This document shows positions 1-7,596 of a stretch of 63,793 nucleotides of DNA, one piece after another. Every line of letters starts with the position of its first letter. The stretch's first letter is position 1. The position numbers and the translations under genes are program-made. The stretch comes from an uncultured Oscillospiraceae bacterium (GTDB lineage Bacteria; Bacillota; Clostridia; Oscillospirales; Oscillospiraceae). A model generated the notes under the pieces. The model ran no database searches. It was given only the letters and a program-made list of their open reading frames with translations, and was not told the origin of the DNA. The DNA is taken from positions 1-63,793 of the forward strand of contig CANQUE010000006.1 in the NCBI GenBank assembly GCA_947626905.1. Direction: 5' to 3'.

Positions 1-31
1 CTTTGTTTCGCTCCACCCGGAAAACTGCCAT
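1..31 (-). CDS. 5' end of an ICE-borne replication-initiator-like protein (partial)
   Basis: Only ten codons are inside the window, read leftward from an ATG at 31-29: MAVFRVERNK. A strong AAAGGAG ribosome binding site lies 9 bases upstream on the minus strand, at 41-47. From memory, this N-terminus is characteristic of a helix-turn-helix/replication-initiator-like protein family (often with DUF6017) that sits first in Tn1549-like conjugative elements of Firmicutes. The rest of the gene lies beyond the left edge, so the identification rests on ten residues plus the neighbouring element-end repeats. A leader of about 150 bases containing a leftward terminator hairpin separates it from those repeats. 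Confidence 0.5.
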   Translation of the reverse strand, partial: MAVFRVERNK

Positions 32-181
32 TGTTTCATCACTCCTTTGCCGTGGATTTGTTACGCAGTAGAAACGCAGTTTTGGGGGGATAAGGTATAA
101 ATCCCTTGCCCCTCGGTTTTTGCGCCCGCAAAGCCGCATAAATCAAGGCTTTTTTCGCCCCTATTGCGTAACAGAGGGCAT

Positions 182-230
182 AAAAAAAGCGGCGTTCCTG
201 TTCTCCCGATAAGGGATTGAGAAACGCCGC
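182..230 (-). terminator. Leftward intrinsic terminator in the leader of the element's first gene
   Basis: On the minus strand an 8-bp GCGGCGTT/AACGCCGC stem (arms 223-230 and 189-196) encloses a 26-base loop and runs directly into a T7 tract. It sits about 150 bases upstream of the partial gene at 1-31, so it could insulate the gene from chromosomal transcription or act as an attenuator. Confidence 0.6.
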
Positions 231-340
231 CTTTGCGGTCGATATTCAGTTGTCGTGTATTTGCTCTATGCTGATGTGCCGTGTCTTTGGGCTTTTATCT
301 CGCAGGAAGTGGGGCGCATATCAAGGCTCTTTCCTCAAAC

Positions 341-360
341 GTAGTAAATGAGTAGTAAAT
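341..360 (+). repeat. Tandem Tn916-integrase arm-type (DR2-like) sites
   Basis: GTAGTAAAT occurs at 341-349 and again at 352-360, exactly 11 bp apart, and the second copy reads GAGTAGTAAAT. Tn916 integrase binds direct repeats of essentially this sequence with its N-terminal three-stranded sheet domain. This is the best sequence evidence that a Tn916-like element end lies here. Confidence 0.6.
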
Positions 361-584
361 CCGGCTTGTTACCCTGCGAAACTGCCCGTAAAATCAAGGC
401 TTTTTGAGATAATCAATATTTTTCAAATAAAACTTTGCCTATTGTATCACACGCCGGGAAAATATGCCAGGGTTTATGCGTCCCCCGCACATTTCGGCCC
501 GGAAAGCCGTACAAATAATTTGGCTCGAAGCTTGTCTTCCCCTCCCCCGTTATGGTATGCTTAACTGGGAGAGGAGGCATTTTT

Positions 585-725
585 ATGACCGACACGGAAA
601 AGCGCCTGGCGGCCCTCCGGTTCCCGGATATGATTTTGCAGAGTTTGATACAAAGCCGATGGAAAATTGAAAAGTGCGCCTTTGCGGTGTATTTTTGCTC
701 GCGGTGTAAATTGTATGCCGGGTGA
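585..725 (+). CDS. Short ORF (46 aa), probably a truncated gene 5' end at the element junction
   Basis: The ATG at 585 has a strong GAGAGGAGG site 6-14 bases upstream. A plausible promoter precedes it (TTGTCT at 532-537, 18-bp spacer, TATGCT at 556-561). The first 27 codons use GC-rich chromosomal-style codons (MTDTEKRLAALRF at the start), whereas the last 19 are AT-rich and Cys/Phe-rich. That suggests a real start that has lost its own downstream coding sequence. I do not recognise the protein. It may be expressed but is unlikely to be functional. Confidence 0.35.
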   Translation: MTDTEKRLAALRFPDMILQSLIQSRWKIEKCAFAVYFCSRCKLYAG

Positions 726-789
726 TCGACTGGATCCGGCATAAATTAGAGATGATCGTATTTCTTATTTGAAAGAGTTGGTATAGGCT

Positions 790-1269
790 ATGATCGAACT
801 GATAAGATTTGATTTACAGAAAAAAGACGAATGGGATGATTTCTATGATTTGTTCAGTACGTTTCTGAGCGAAGTGTGCGGCGAAGAAGAATATCAAGAG
901 GAGATCGACGATCTTCACAATGATGAACTGAACGCGGAAATGATCGGGCAGACGCTTCGAGAACATGATCCGTATTTTGTTATGCGGATCGTAGAAAATG
1001 AAGTTTGCGTTGGATTGATCACCTATTCGTATAATGAGGAACGCAACAAGGGCTTTATCAACAACTTCTATGTATGTAGAGAGCGTAGAAGCTCCGGTGT
1101 TGGTTCTGCTGTATGTCGAATCGTCGAAAACCATCTTCTATCATTGGGCGCGAAGTATATAGAAACTAATCCTGCTGAAAAGGCTGAACGCTTTTATTTC
1201 CGTAACGGGTTTAAATTCTCTCGTATATCATCAGACGGAGAGCGAATTTTTGGTAAGGCGATAGAATGA
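790..1269 (+). CDS. GNAT family N-acetyltransferase (159 aa)
   Basis: The protein is the length of a single GNAT domain and carries the acetyl-CoA-binding motif A as RRSSGVGSA (about residues 98-106). It is followed by a helix and a C-terminal FYFRNGFKF segment typical of motif B. The acceptor cannot be inferred from sequence; small-molecule or protein N-acetylation are both possible. Its GC content is near 43%, far below the neighbouring genes, and it lies between a mobile-element end and a broken methyltransferase gene, so it is almost certainly acquired DNA. Its stop codon (1267-1269) sits at the junction with that remnant. The ribosome binding site is weak. Confidence 0.8.
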   Translation: MIELIRFDLQKKDEWDDFYDLFSTFLSEVCGEEEYQEEIDDLHNDELNAEMIGQTLREHDPYFVMRIVENEVCVGLITYSYNEERNKGFINNFYVCRERRSSGVGSAVCRIVENHLLSLGAKYIETNPAEKAERFYFRNGFKFSRISSDGERIFGKAIE

Positions 1270-1270
1270 A

Positions 1271-1564
1271 CATAGCTACTCTACAACTATCGTTTACAAC
1301 AACTTCCCCTGGCCGGAGCCCACGAAGGAGCAGAAGCAAAAGATCGCCCAGACCGCCCAGGCCATTTTGGACGCCCGGGCCCTGTATCCGGACGCGAGCC
1401 TGGCCGACCTTTACGACGAGGCCACCATGCCCCCGGAGCTGCGCCGGGCCCACCAGCGCAACGACCGGGCGGTGTGGGAGGCCTACGGCCAGGCCTGGCC
1501 CATCGGGTCCGAGAGCGCCTGCGTGGCCCACCTGATGAAGCTGTACAAGACCCTTGCCACATGA
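1271..1564 (+). pseudogene. 3' remnant of a class I DNA methyltransferase (MmeI-like / type IIL)
   Basis: The open frame from 1271 reads HSYSTTIVYNNFPWPEPT and continues to a stop at 1562-1564. This resembles the C-terminal end of large MmeI-like adenine-specific DNA methyltransferase/restriction proteins, which typically finish with a VYNNFPWP block, an ILDAR...YPD..LADLYD block and a short helical tail. Only about 97 codons remain, and the frame is closed upstream by a TAG at 1262-1264. No start codon or ribosome binding site fits, so the gene has been cut. GC-rich codon use begins abruptly at the junction. The missing 5' part may lie on the other side of the mobile element. Confidence 0.7.
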
Positions 1565-1583
1565 TCTTTCGAGGTGCCCTTCC

Positions 1584-2075
1584 ATGCTCTTTTCCACCGC
1601 CTATCCCTCCCCTGTGGGGAGGATGCTGCTGGCCTCGGACGGCCAGGCGCTGACCGGCGCCTGGTTTTGGGGGCAGAAATATTTTCCCCGAACGCCCATG
1701 ACGGAGGACGGCGCCGTGCCGGTCTTTGCCCTGGCCCGGGACTGGCTGGACGGCTATTTCGCCGGCTCGGAGCCGGACCCTCGGGCCCTGCCCCTGGCCC
1801 CGGCGGGCAGCCCCTTCCGCCAGCTCATATGGCAGCTTTTGCTGGATATCCCCTATGGGACCGTGACCACCTACGGCGCTCTGGCGGAGAAAGCCGCCCG
1901 GCGCATGGGCCGCTATACCATGTCCGCCCAGGCGGTGGGCGGCGCGGTGGGCCACAACCCCCTCTCCGTCATCATCCCCTGCCACCGGGTGGTGGGCGCG
2001 GATGGCTCGCTTATCGGCTATGCGGCGGGCGTCGCCGTCAAGAGCTGGCTTTTGCAGCACGAGGGGAGCCTATGA
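1584..2075 (+). CDS. ogt: Methylated-DNA--[protein]-cysteine S-methyltransferase
   Basis: The 163-residue protein repairs O6-alkylguanine by transferring the alkyl group to its own cysteine. The active-site block reads IIPCHRVVGADGS with the acceptor Cys at residue 133, preceded by the GTVTTYGALAEKAA helix-turn-helix DNA-binding segment (about 92-105) and an Asn hinge (GHNP). The length matches single-domain Ogt/MGMT proteins rather than the Ada fusion. The start at 1584 was chosen because it places MLFSTAYPSPVGRML at the N-terminus, as in the family. It is monocistronic, with a strong terminator directly downstream. Confidence 0.9.
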   Translation: MLFSTAYPSPVGRMLLASDGQALTGAWFWGQKYFPRTPMTEDGAVPVFALARDWLDGYFAGSEPDPRALPLAPAGSPFRQLIWQLLLDIPYGTVTTYGALAEKAARRMGRYTMSAQAVGGAVGHNPLSVIIPCHRVVGADGSLIGYAAGVAVKSWLLQHEGSL

Positions 2076-2079
2076 ACGA

Positions 2080-2121
2080 CGGCGCCGGACGAGAGATCGT
2101 CCGGCGCCGGTCTTATTCTGT
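2080..2121 (+). terminator. Intrinsic terminator after ogt
   Basis: A perfect 13-bp stem CGGCGCCGGACGA/TCGTCCGGCGCCG with a GAGA loop (2093-2096) is followed by a T-rich TCTTATTCTGTTT tail. Confidence 0.85.
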
Positions 2122-2133
2122 TTAACGGCGTCC

Positions 2134-3390
2134 TCAGCCCAGGATCTGGCGGGTATACTCCTCCGCCGTCCGGTACACCTTCTCCGGGTCCTCCCCCACG
2201 TAGAACTGGCCGTCCTCATACAGCACCCTGCCCGCGATCATGGTCAGGCGCACGTTGGACGGGTCGCCGGAATAGACCAGGTTTTTCACCACGTTGTTCA
2301 CCGGGCGCATATTGGGCCGGTGCATATCCACCCGCACCAGGTCCGCCTGCTTGCCGGGGGCGATAGCGTCGCAGTCGGCCAGGCCCATGGCCCGGGCGCC
2401 GCCGGACACCGCCGCGTTCAGGATCAGCGCCGGGTCCCCCGCCGCGGCGTTCCCCTCCCGCAGCTTGGCCATGATGTTGATCAGGTACATCTCCCGGAAC
2501 ATGTCCAGGGCGTTGTTGGAGGCGGGCCCGTCGGTGCCCACCGCCAGGTTCACGCCCTTCTCCACCGCTTCCCGCAGCCGGAAGGTGCCGCTGGCCAGCT
2601 TGCCGTTGGAGCAGGCGTTGAGCACCGCGGTAAGGCCCCGGCGGGCGAAGATGTCCAGGTCCTCGTCGGTCATATAGATGCAGTGATAGCCGCCGCCGCC
2701 GTAATCGTAAAGCCCCAGGGAATCGAACAGCTTGGTGGGGGTCATGCCGTGGCGGGCGACGCAGTCCCGCACCTCGCTGACCGTTTCGGAGTTGTGGCAC
2801 CACACCGGCGCTTTGAAGTGGTGGGCGGCCTCGGCCACGGTCTTGAAGGTCTCTATGCCGTTTGTATACTCCGCGTGGAAGCCCAGCCGGTAGCCCACCA
2901 GGGGGCTGACGGCGTTGTATTTTTCATACCGCTCATAGACCCGGGAGGGATCGTCCCCGGCGGTCAGGCTCTCGCACATCACCGCCCGGAAGCCCCAGTC
3001 CATGGCCACCTGGACGAACTGGTCCGGGAAGAAATACATGTCGAAGCAGGCGGTGATCCCGTTGGCCAGATACTCCAGAAACGCCACCTTCACAAAGGCG
3101 GTCAGGCTCTCCGGCGTCAGCTTCGCCTCCCGGGGGAAGACCTGCTTTTCCAGCCACTCCTGCAGGGGCAGATCGTCCGCCGCCGAGCGCAGGAAGGTCA
3201 TGCCCGAGTGGGTGTGGGCGTCCTTGAAGCCGGGCATCAGCAGATCGCCGCCCAGGTCGATCTGGCGGGTAAAAGCGGGCACATCCTCCCGCGCCGGTCC
3301 CACATAGGATATGGCGGAGCCGTCCACCCAGACCTCGTTTTCCGTCACGCCGCCCGGCTCCAGCGTCAGGCCGTTATAAAAGCGTATCAT
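2134..3390 (-). CDS. Amidohydrolase, SAH/5'-methylthioadenosine deaminase-like
   Basis: This 418-residue protein belongs to the metal-dependent amidohydrolases and most resembles S-adenosylhomocysteine/methylthioadenosine deaminases (MtaD/SsnA group). Seen in sequence are the metal-binding HTH at residues 59-61 in GFKDAHTHSGM, a later FHAEY block and a KAPVWCHNSETVSEV segment. NACSNGKLASG and VGTDGPASNNALDM correspond to the family's substrate and metal motifs. The start at 3390 has AAAGGAG 10 bases upstream; the longer upstream frame is not needed. It is the last gene of the leftward glycan operon, 62 bases after licD, with no obvious terminator between, so co-transcription is likely although a metabolic link is not obvious. 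The exact substrate is uncertain. Confidence 0.8.
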   Translation of the reverse strand: MIRFYNGLTLEPGGVTENEVWVDGSAISYVGPAREDVPAFTRQIDLGGDLLMPGFKDAHTHSGMTFLRSAADDLPLQEWLEKQVFPREAKLTPESLTAFVKVAFLEYLANGITACFDMYFFPDQFVQVAMDWGFRAVMCESLTAGDDPSRVYERYEKYNAVSPLVGYRLGFHAEYTNGIETFKTVAEAAHHFKAPVWCHNSETVSEVRDCVARHGMTPTKLFDSLGLYDYGGGGYHCIYMTDEDLDIFARRGLTAVLNACSNGKLASGTFRLREAVEKGVNLAVGTDGPASNNALDMFREMYLINIMAKLREGNAAAGDPALILNAAVSGGARAMGLADCDAIAPGKQADLVRVDMHRPNMRPVNNVVKNLVYSGDPSNVRLTMIAGRVLYEDGQFYVGEDPEKVYRTAEEYTRQILG

Positions 3391-3452
3391 GCCCTCGTTT
3401 CTCCTTTTGTCGGTCGTTTTTATCCATTCCGGCTCGGGGCCGGCGGTATGCT

Positions 3453-4286
3453 TTATGGCCCCTCCCACCAGCGGTCCTGATAGGATCTGTCCATACTGAA
3501 CCAGGCCACCGGGTGGCCGGGCGTCCGCTGTTCCGGCGGAGGCAGCTGCATATAGTCCCCGTACAGCACCGTAAGATACTCGTCCGTCCCCACGGGACAG
3601 GGCACCTGGATATCCTCGAAGGGCAGCCATACCACATCCCGCACGCAGCGGGCAGGGTACAGCACCCACCCGAAGCACTCGTTGGCCCAGGGCGCGTCGT
3701 CAAAACGGAGCCGGCGGAACAGCGCCTCCTCCCGCTTGGACGCCCAGTTGAAGGGCAGGACCAGCCGGATCGGGGACAGCAGCGCATAGCGCGCCTTCTC
3801 CCCGAAGGTGCCGCAGTCGGACCAGGTGCGCCGCAGCATCCGCCGCAGCATCCGCAGTGGCTTGCGCCGGCGCTCCAGCGCCTCCCGCTCCGGGCCCGGG
3901 TCCGGGTAGCCGTCGTAGGGGAACACGTCCACATAGATCCCCGTATACAGCTCCGGGTAGGGGGCGGCCTCCTCCTCCACAAAGGTGGTCCGCTTGTCAT
4001 GGACCTTCAAAATGGAGTGAAAGGCATGGCGCGCATCCTCATAATCTTGCAGCGCCAGATGGTCCGGCAGCTCTTTGGGGGCGATGGCGCGGAAACGGTC
4101 GAAGTCCTCCCGGGGCATGCCGATGTCCACGTCGTCGTCCCAGGGGATAAAGCCCTGATGGCGCACCGCCCCCAGGCAGGTCCCCCCGTCCACCCAGTAG
4201 CGCAGGCCGTGGCGGCCGCACAGGGCCATGACCTCCTTCAGGATCTCCAGCTCCCGCCGCTGGACGGCTCCCACGTCGATGTCCAT
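3453..4286 (-). CDS. LicD family phosphotransferase
   Basis: The 277-residue protein has the LicD signature near the N-terminus: LRYWVDGGTCLGAVRHQG followed by IPWDDDVDIGM (about residues 28-57), whose acidic residues form the nucleotidyltransferase-fold active site. LicD proteins attach phosphocholine, or other CDP-linked or phospho groups, to surface glycans. No choline kinase or cytidylyltransferase (LicA/LicC) is visible in this window, so the donor is unknown. It lies 9 bases after a DXD glycosyltransferase in the same leftward operon, consistent with decorating the glycan made by the cluster. Confidence 0.85.
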   Translation of the reverse strand: MDIDVGAVQRRELEILKEVMALCGRHGLRYWVDGGTCLGAVRHQGFIPWDDDVDIGMPREDFDRFRAIAPKELPDHLALQDYEDARHAFHSILKVHDKRTTFVEEEAAPYPELYTGIYVDVFPYDGYPDPGPEREALERRRKPLRMLRRMLRRTWSDCGTFGEKARYALLSPIRLVLPFNWASKREEALFRRLRFDDAPWANECFGWVLYPARCVRDVVWLPFEDIQVPCPVGTDEYLTVLYGDYMQLPPPEQRTPGHPVAWFSMDRSYQDRWWEGP

Positions 4287-4295
4287 ACTCGCTCC

Positions 4296-5102
4296 TTATC
4301 CCCGCCCGCTCCGAAAGGGCCGGCTCAGGTAATATTTCACGGCCCGGCCAAGACTGCCGTCGTGGCGGCGGGCCAGGTTGACGGCGTTGGCGGCCTTCGT
4401 CCCCCAGCGCTCCCCCAGCAGGCGGATGCACCGGTAACGCACCGCCCGTTCCCGCTGGGCGGTCTCGTCGTGCCAGGACGCCACGAAGTGGTGCACGGCC
4501 CGGGTATCCGCGGTGACGGCCAATTTCCCGGTGTAAAAAGTCATGGGGCTGAACCAGTCCCGGGGGTAGACGGTGAGCAGGCCCTCCGCCCGCTGGAACG
4601 CACCGTTGATCTCGATCCCCCCCAGGCCCCGGGTGCGCCCGGTGATGGCCTCCACGTTGGTGGTCTCGTCCAGGGACCCGTCCGGCCGGCGAAAATGCCG
4701 CCCCTCGTAATCCGCCAGCAGCATCCGCACCCAGGCCCCGCCCGGCTCGGAGCCGATCAGGGCCGTGGACAGCTGCTTTTCATGCTCAAAGCCGCAGAAG
4801 GCGGGCTCGTCCAAAAACTCGTCCAGCGGCCGCAGCAGCTCCACATCCGTGTCCATGTAGATCCCGCCGTATTTTTCCAGCGCCCACAGCCGCACATAGT
4901 CCGCCAAAAACGCCCATTTTTTCGCCTCGTACGCCTCCCGGGCATAGTCGGACAGGGACAGGTCGAAATTGCTCTCGTCCCAGCGCATGACGGTATAGTC
5001 CGGGCAGTTGGCCTGCCAGGAGCGCATATACTCCCGGGCGTCCCGGCCCAGGGGCCCGCCGCCGAACCAGCAGTAATGGATGATCTTGGGTATCCGTCCC
5101 AT
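4296..5102 (-). CDS. Glycosyltransferase with DXD sugar-binding motif (Gly_transf_sug/OCH1-like)
   Basis: The protein is 268 residues. It begins with IPKIIHYCWFGGGPLG and contains EKYGGIYMDTDVELL with the metal/nucleotide-sugar-binding DTD at about residues 84-86, both typical of the capsular-polysaccharide GT32-like family. It probably transfers a hexose to a lipid-linked glycan on the cytoplasmic face. It begins one base after the flippase gene stop and is followed closely by licD, so it is a core member of the glycan operon. Acceptor and sugar cannot be told from sequence. Confidence 0.85.
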   Translation of the reverse strand: MGRIPKIIHYCWFGGGPLGRDAREYMRSWQANCPDYTVMRWDESNFDLSLSDYAREAYEAKKWAFLADYVRLWALEKYGGIYMDTDVELLRPLDEFLDEPAFCGFEHEKQLSTALIGSEPGGAWVRMLLADYEGRHFRRPDGSLDETTNVEAITGRTRGLGGIEINGAFQRAEGLLTVYPRDWFSPMTFYTGKLAVTADTRAVHHFVASWHDETAQRERAVRYRCIRLLGERWGTKAANAVNLARRHDGSLGRAVKYYLSRPFRSGRG

Positions 5103-5103
5103 G

Positions 5104-6645
5104 TCAGGCTCCCCTTCGCAGCAGCTTGTCCCAGAGCATTTTCCGTTCCGTCTTTTTCAGCAGGACGAAATAGTTCACCCCCAGCGCCGCCACGCCGGTC
5201 ACGCCGCAGACCAGGATGAACTGTACCCATGTATGGGGCCCCACCATCCGCCGCACGCCAAAGGCAAACGCCGTCACCACCGCCAGGGTGAGAAGGTTCT
5301 TCAGCACCGGGCCGTAGAAGGTGGTCTTTTTCATATTCATGCACTTAGCCCCGTAGATCGGCAAAAACGTGGCGCAGCGCACGGTGTTCACCACCGCGCT
5401 CACCCCTACCACGATGAACACCTTCTCCAGGTCCGTGCGGGCGAAGTGCAGCAGCACGAACACCAGTCCCAGGGAGAGGAAGGCGTTGGCCAGCAGCACC
5501 AGGGAGGACTGCTTGATCTTGTTGGTGACGGTGAACACGTTCCACAGCGGCTCCAGCGCCAAAGCCAGCGGGAACTCCAACATCCCCGCGATGGCCAGCG
5601 CCCGCAGCAGCGCCGCGTCCTCCGTGGGCACCCACAGGGCAAAAAACACGTCCCCGAAGGCGATCGTGCATGCCACCGGGATGCAGGCCACCGCCCCCAG
5701 CAGCTTGATGGCGAACAGCAGCTGAGCGCGGATATCCTCAAAATCCCCCTTGGCGTAGCTGATGTTCAGCTGCGGCATGAACACCGACGCCAGCATGGCG
5801 AACACCGACAGGATCATGGCGGGCAGGTTCTTGGCGATGGACACGCTGCCCATGGCGTCCGCCCCCACCAGCACATTGGTGATGAGCAGATCCAGCTGGT
5901 TGGACAGGATGGAGCCGATGTGGGTCAGGCTGTTCCACACGCCGGAGGAGATCAGCTCCCGGATCCGCGCCCAGCGGAAATTGCTGCGGCGGATCTGGAC
6001 CTCCGGCAGGAGCATCCGGGTATAGCGGATGTTGGTGACGGTCCGGTACAGCAGGCACACCAGGGCGGCTACGCCCATGTAGTATACGTGGGGCGGCAGC
6101 AGGGAGAAGGCGGCCAGCAGGATGCCCGCCCGCAGCAGCTCCGACTCGATGGTCCGGCGGCTGGACAGGTCCAGCCGGTTGCGCACATAGGTGGCGTTGC
6201 CGTATACCGACGTGACGATGCCGATCAGCGACTGTGCGAACAGCAGCGTCCACAGCAGCCGCACATCCGAAAAAATGGCGGCGGGCACGTCCAAAAGGCT
6301 GTTCAAAAATACCAGCACCAGCACCGCCGGCACGGTGAGCACCGCCGCGATCACGGCGTTGGCGAAGATCAGGGAAGAAAAATACTCGTTGGCGGTCTGA
6401 TACTCTTCCCGGTGGATGCTGATGGTGATGAACCGGGAGGCCATGGAGTTCAGAGCCGTTACCAGCACCTGGGCATAGTTGATGAAGTTGTTGGCCAGGC
6501 CCACGAAGCCGTACGCCTCCCGGCCCAGCCGCTCCACGATGAAGGGCGTGAGGAAGAAGCTGATGCCCATGGTCACCGAGAAGGACACGATCTGGGCGGC
6601 CATGTTGATGAATAGGCGCTTTCCCTTGGACTCGGTCCCGCTCAT
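5104..6645 (-). CDS. Polysaccharide flippase of the MOP/MATE (Wzx-like) superfamily
   Basis: The 513-residue protein is almost entirely hydrophobic, with about 12-14 predicted membrane helices. It opens with MSGTESKGKRLFINMAAQI and an FFLTPFIVERLGREAYGF stretch typical of polysaccharide biosynthesis/export proteins. Such proteins flip undecaprenyl-linked oligosaccharides outward. The start at 6645 was chosen because its ATG overlaps the upstream gene's TGA (ATGA); the longer upstream open frame is an overlap shadow. It sits between two glycosyltransferases in the operon. Confidence 0.85.
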   Translation of the reverse strand: MSGTESKGKRLFINMAAQIVSFSVTMGISFFLTPFIVERLGREAYGFVGLANNFINYAQVLVTALNSMASRFITISIHREEYQTANEYFSSLIFANAVIAAVLTVPAVLVLVFLNSLLDVPAAIFSDVRLLWTLLFAQSLIGIVTSVYGNATYVRNRLDLSSRRTIESELLRAGILLAAFSLLPPHVYYMGVAALVCLLYRTVTNIRYTRMLLPEVQIRRSNFRWARIRELISSGVWNSLTHIGSILSNQLDLLITNVLVGADAMGSVSIAKNLPAMILSVFAMLASVFMPQLNISYAKGDFEDIRAQLLFAIKLLGAVACIPVACTIAFGDVFFALWVPTEDAALLRALAIAGMLEFPLALALEPLWNVFTVTNKIKQSSLVLLANAFLSLGLVFVLLHFARTDLEKVFIVVGVSAVVNTVRCATFLPIYGAKCMNMKKTTFYGPVLKNLLTLAVVTAFAFGVRRMVGPHTWVQFILVCGVTGVAALGVNYFVLLKKTERKMLWDKLLRRGA

Positions 6646-7586
6646 GCTCTCGCTCCTCCGCCAAAACGGCGCGCAAAATACCGCAGCCATATCCGCGCCC
6701 CCCGCAGGTCCAGCTCCCTGGCCATCTGGGCCGAGACCCACCGGACCCAGGGCAGGATCTTTTCCCGGCCGGCGGCCACGTCCGCCCCGTCCATCACCAC
6801 CCACAGGTGCCCGTAAGCCCGACGCAGGACCAGGGCCGCCAGGTCCTTCCAGCCCCGGGACAGATAAAACGCCCGGCGCTCCTGAAACGCGGTCATGGCG
6901 TCCAGCCGCCGCAGCGCGGCGGAGGCGGTCATGATGCTCCCCGGCCGGCCCACGTCCCAGTAGAGCACATCGCTGATGACGGCGGCCCGGCCGCATTTTT
7001 CATAGATGGGCACCACCGACAGCTCGTCCTCGTGGATCATGCCCTCCCGGAAGCGGAGCCCGTCCGCGAAGATCTCCCGGCGGTACAGCCGGTTCCATGC
7101 GGTCACATACCGCCAGTAGTCCGGCGCGGATTCCACCCGGCGGTACATCTGTTCCGGCGTGAGGACCTCCTCCGGCAGGGGCGGGATGGGCTTCCCCTTG
7201 ACCTGGCCCTCCTCGTCCACATAGATCACGTCGCACAGGCATACCCCCGCGCCGGTGCGGACCAGCGCGTCGTGGAGCTTTTCATACATGGCCGGATGGA
7301 TGTAGTCGTCCGAGTCCACGAACCCGATGTACGCCCCCGTGGCGGCGTCCAGCCCCGCGTTCCGGGCGGAGGACAGGCCGCCGTTGGACTTGTGGATCAC
7401 CCGCACCCGGGCGTCCCGGGCGGCGAAGCCGTCGCACAGCCGGCCGCAGCCGTCGGGCGAGCCGTCGTCCACCAGGATGATCTCCAGATCCGAATAGGTC
7501 TGGGCCAGCACGCTTTCCACGCACTTTTCCAGATACTTCTCCACTTTATAGACAGGGATGATCACGCTGATCTTTTCCGATTCCAT
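6642..7586 (-). CDS. Family 2 glycosyltransferase
   Basis: The 314-residue protein has the GT-A fold signatures SVIIPVYKVEKYL at the N-terminus, ILVDDGSPDGCG (about 38-48) and FVDSDDYIHP with DSDD at 91-94. The C-terminal part resembles EpsJ/CpsI-type capsular glycosyltransferases. Of several in-frame ATGs, 7586 has TAAGGAG at the correct distance and gives the canonical N-terminus. Its TGA overlaps the flippase ATG by 4 bases. The transferred sugar is not predictable. Confidence 0.88.
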   Translation of the reverse strand: MESEKISVIIPVYKVEKYLEKCVESVLAQTYSDLEIILVDDGSPDGCGRLCDGFAARDARVRVIHKSNGGLSSARNAGLDAATGAYIGFVDSDDYIHPAMYEKLHDALVRTGAGVCLCDVIYVDEEGQVKGKPIPPLPEEVLTPEQMYRRVESAPDYWRYVTAWNRLYRREIFADGLRFREGMIHEDELSVVPIYEKCGRAAVISDVLYWDVGRPGSIMTASAALRRLDAMTAFQERRAFYLSRGWKDLAALVLRRAYGHLWVVMDGADVAAGREKILPWVRWVSAQMARELDLRGARIWLRYFARRFGGGARA

Positions 7587-7596
7587 GTCGGTCTCC

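Larger units (their letters stand above)
138..408 (+). repeat. Three copies of an ATCAAGGCTTTTT-like motif
   Basis: Near-identical motifs occur at 142-155 (ATCAAGGCTTTTTT), 319-332 (ATCAAGGCTCTTT) and 392-405 (ATCAAGGCTTTTT). Each is preceded by a G/C-rich GC(C/G)G-like stretch. They lie only in the leader and end of the mobile element, so they are probably protein-binding or recombination accessory sites rather than coding sequence. Their function is not known to me. Confidence 0.5.
1..430. mobile_element. Terminal segment of a Tn916/Tn1549-family integrative conjugative element
   Basis: The body of the element lies to the left of the window. Evidence is the outward leader of an element-type gene at 1-31, two phased copies of the GTAGTAAAT motif at 341-360 that match the DNA site bound by the N-terminal domain of Tn916 integrase, three copies of an ATCAAGGCT motif, and an AT-rich stretch at 405-435 of the kind found at Tn916 ends. 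No integrase gene is visible, as expected if this is the end opposite int/xis. The exact end cannot be fixed; 405-435 is the best guess, but the low-GC DNA continues to about 1270. Confidence 0.55.

Noticed and set aside
3374-4000. A second frame through the LicD region and other 60-250 codon overlapping frames
   Set aside because: They overlap well-supported genes, lack ribosome binding sites and show biased composition from third-codon G/C.
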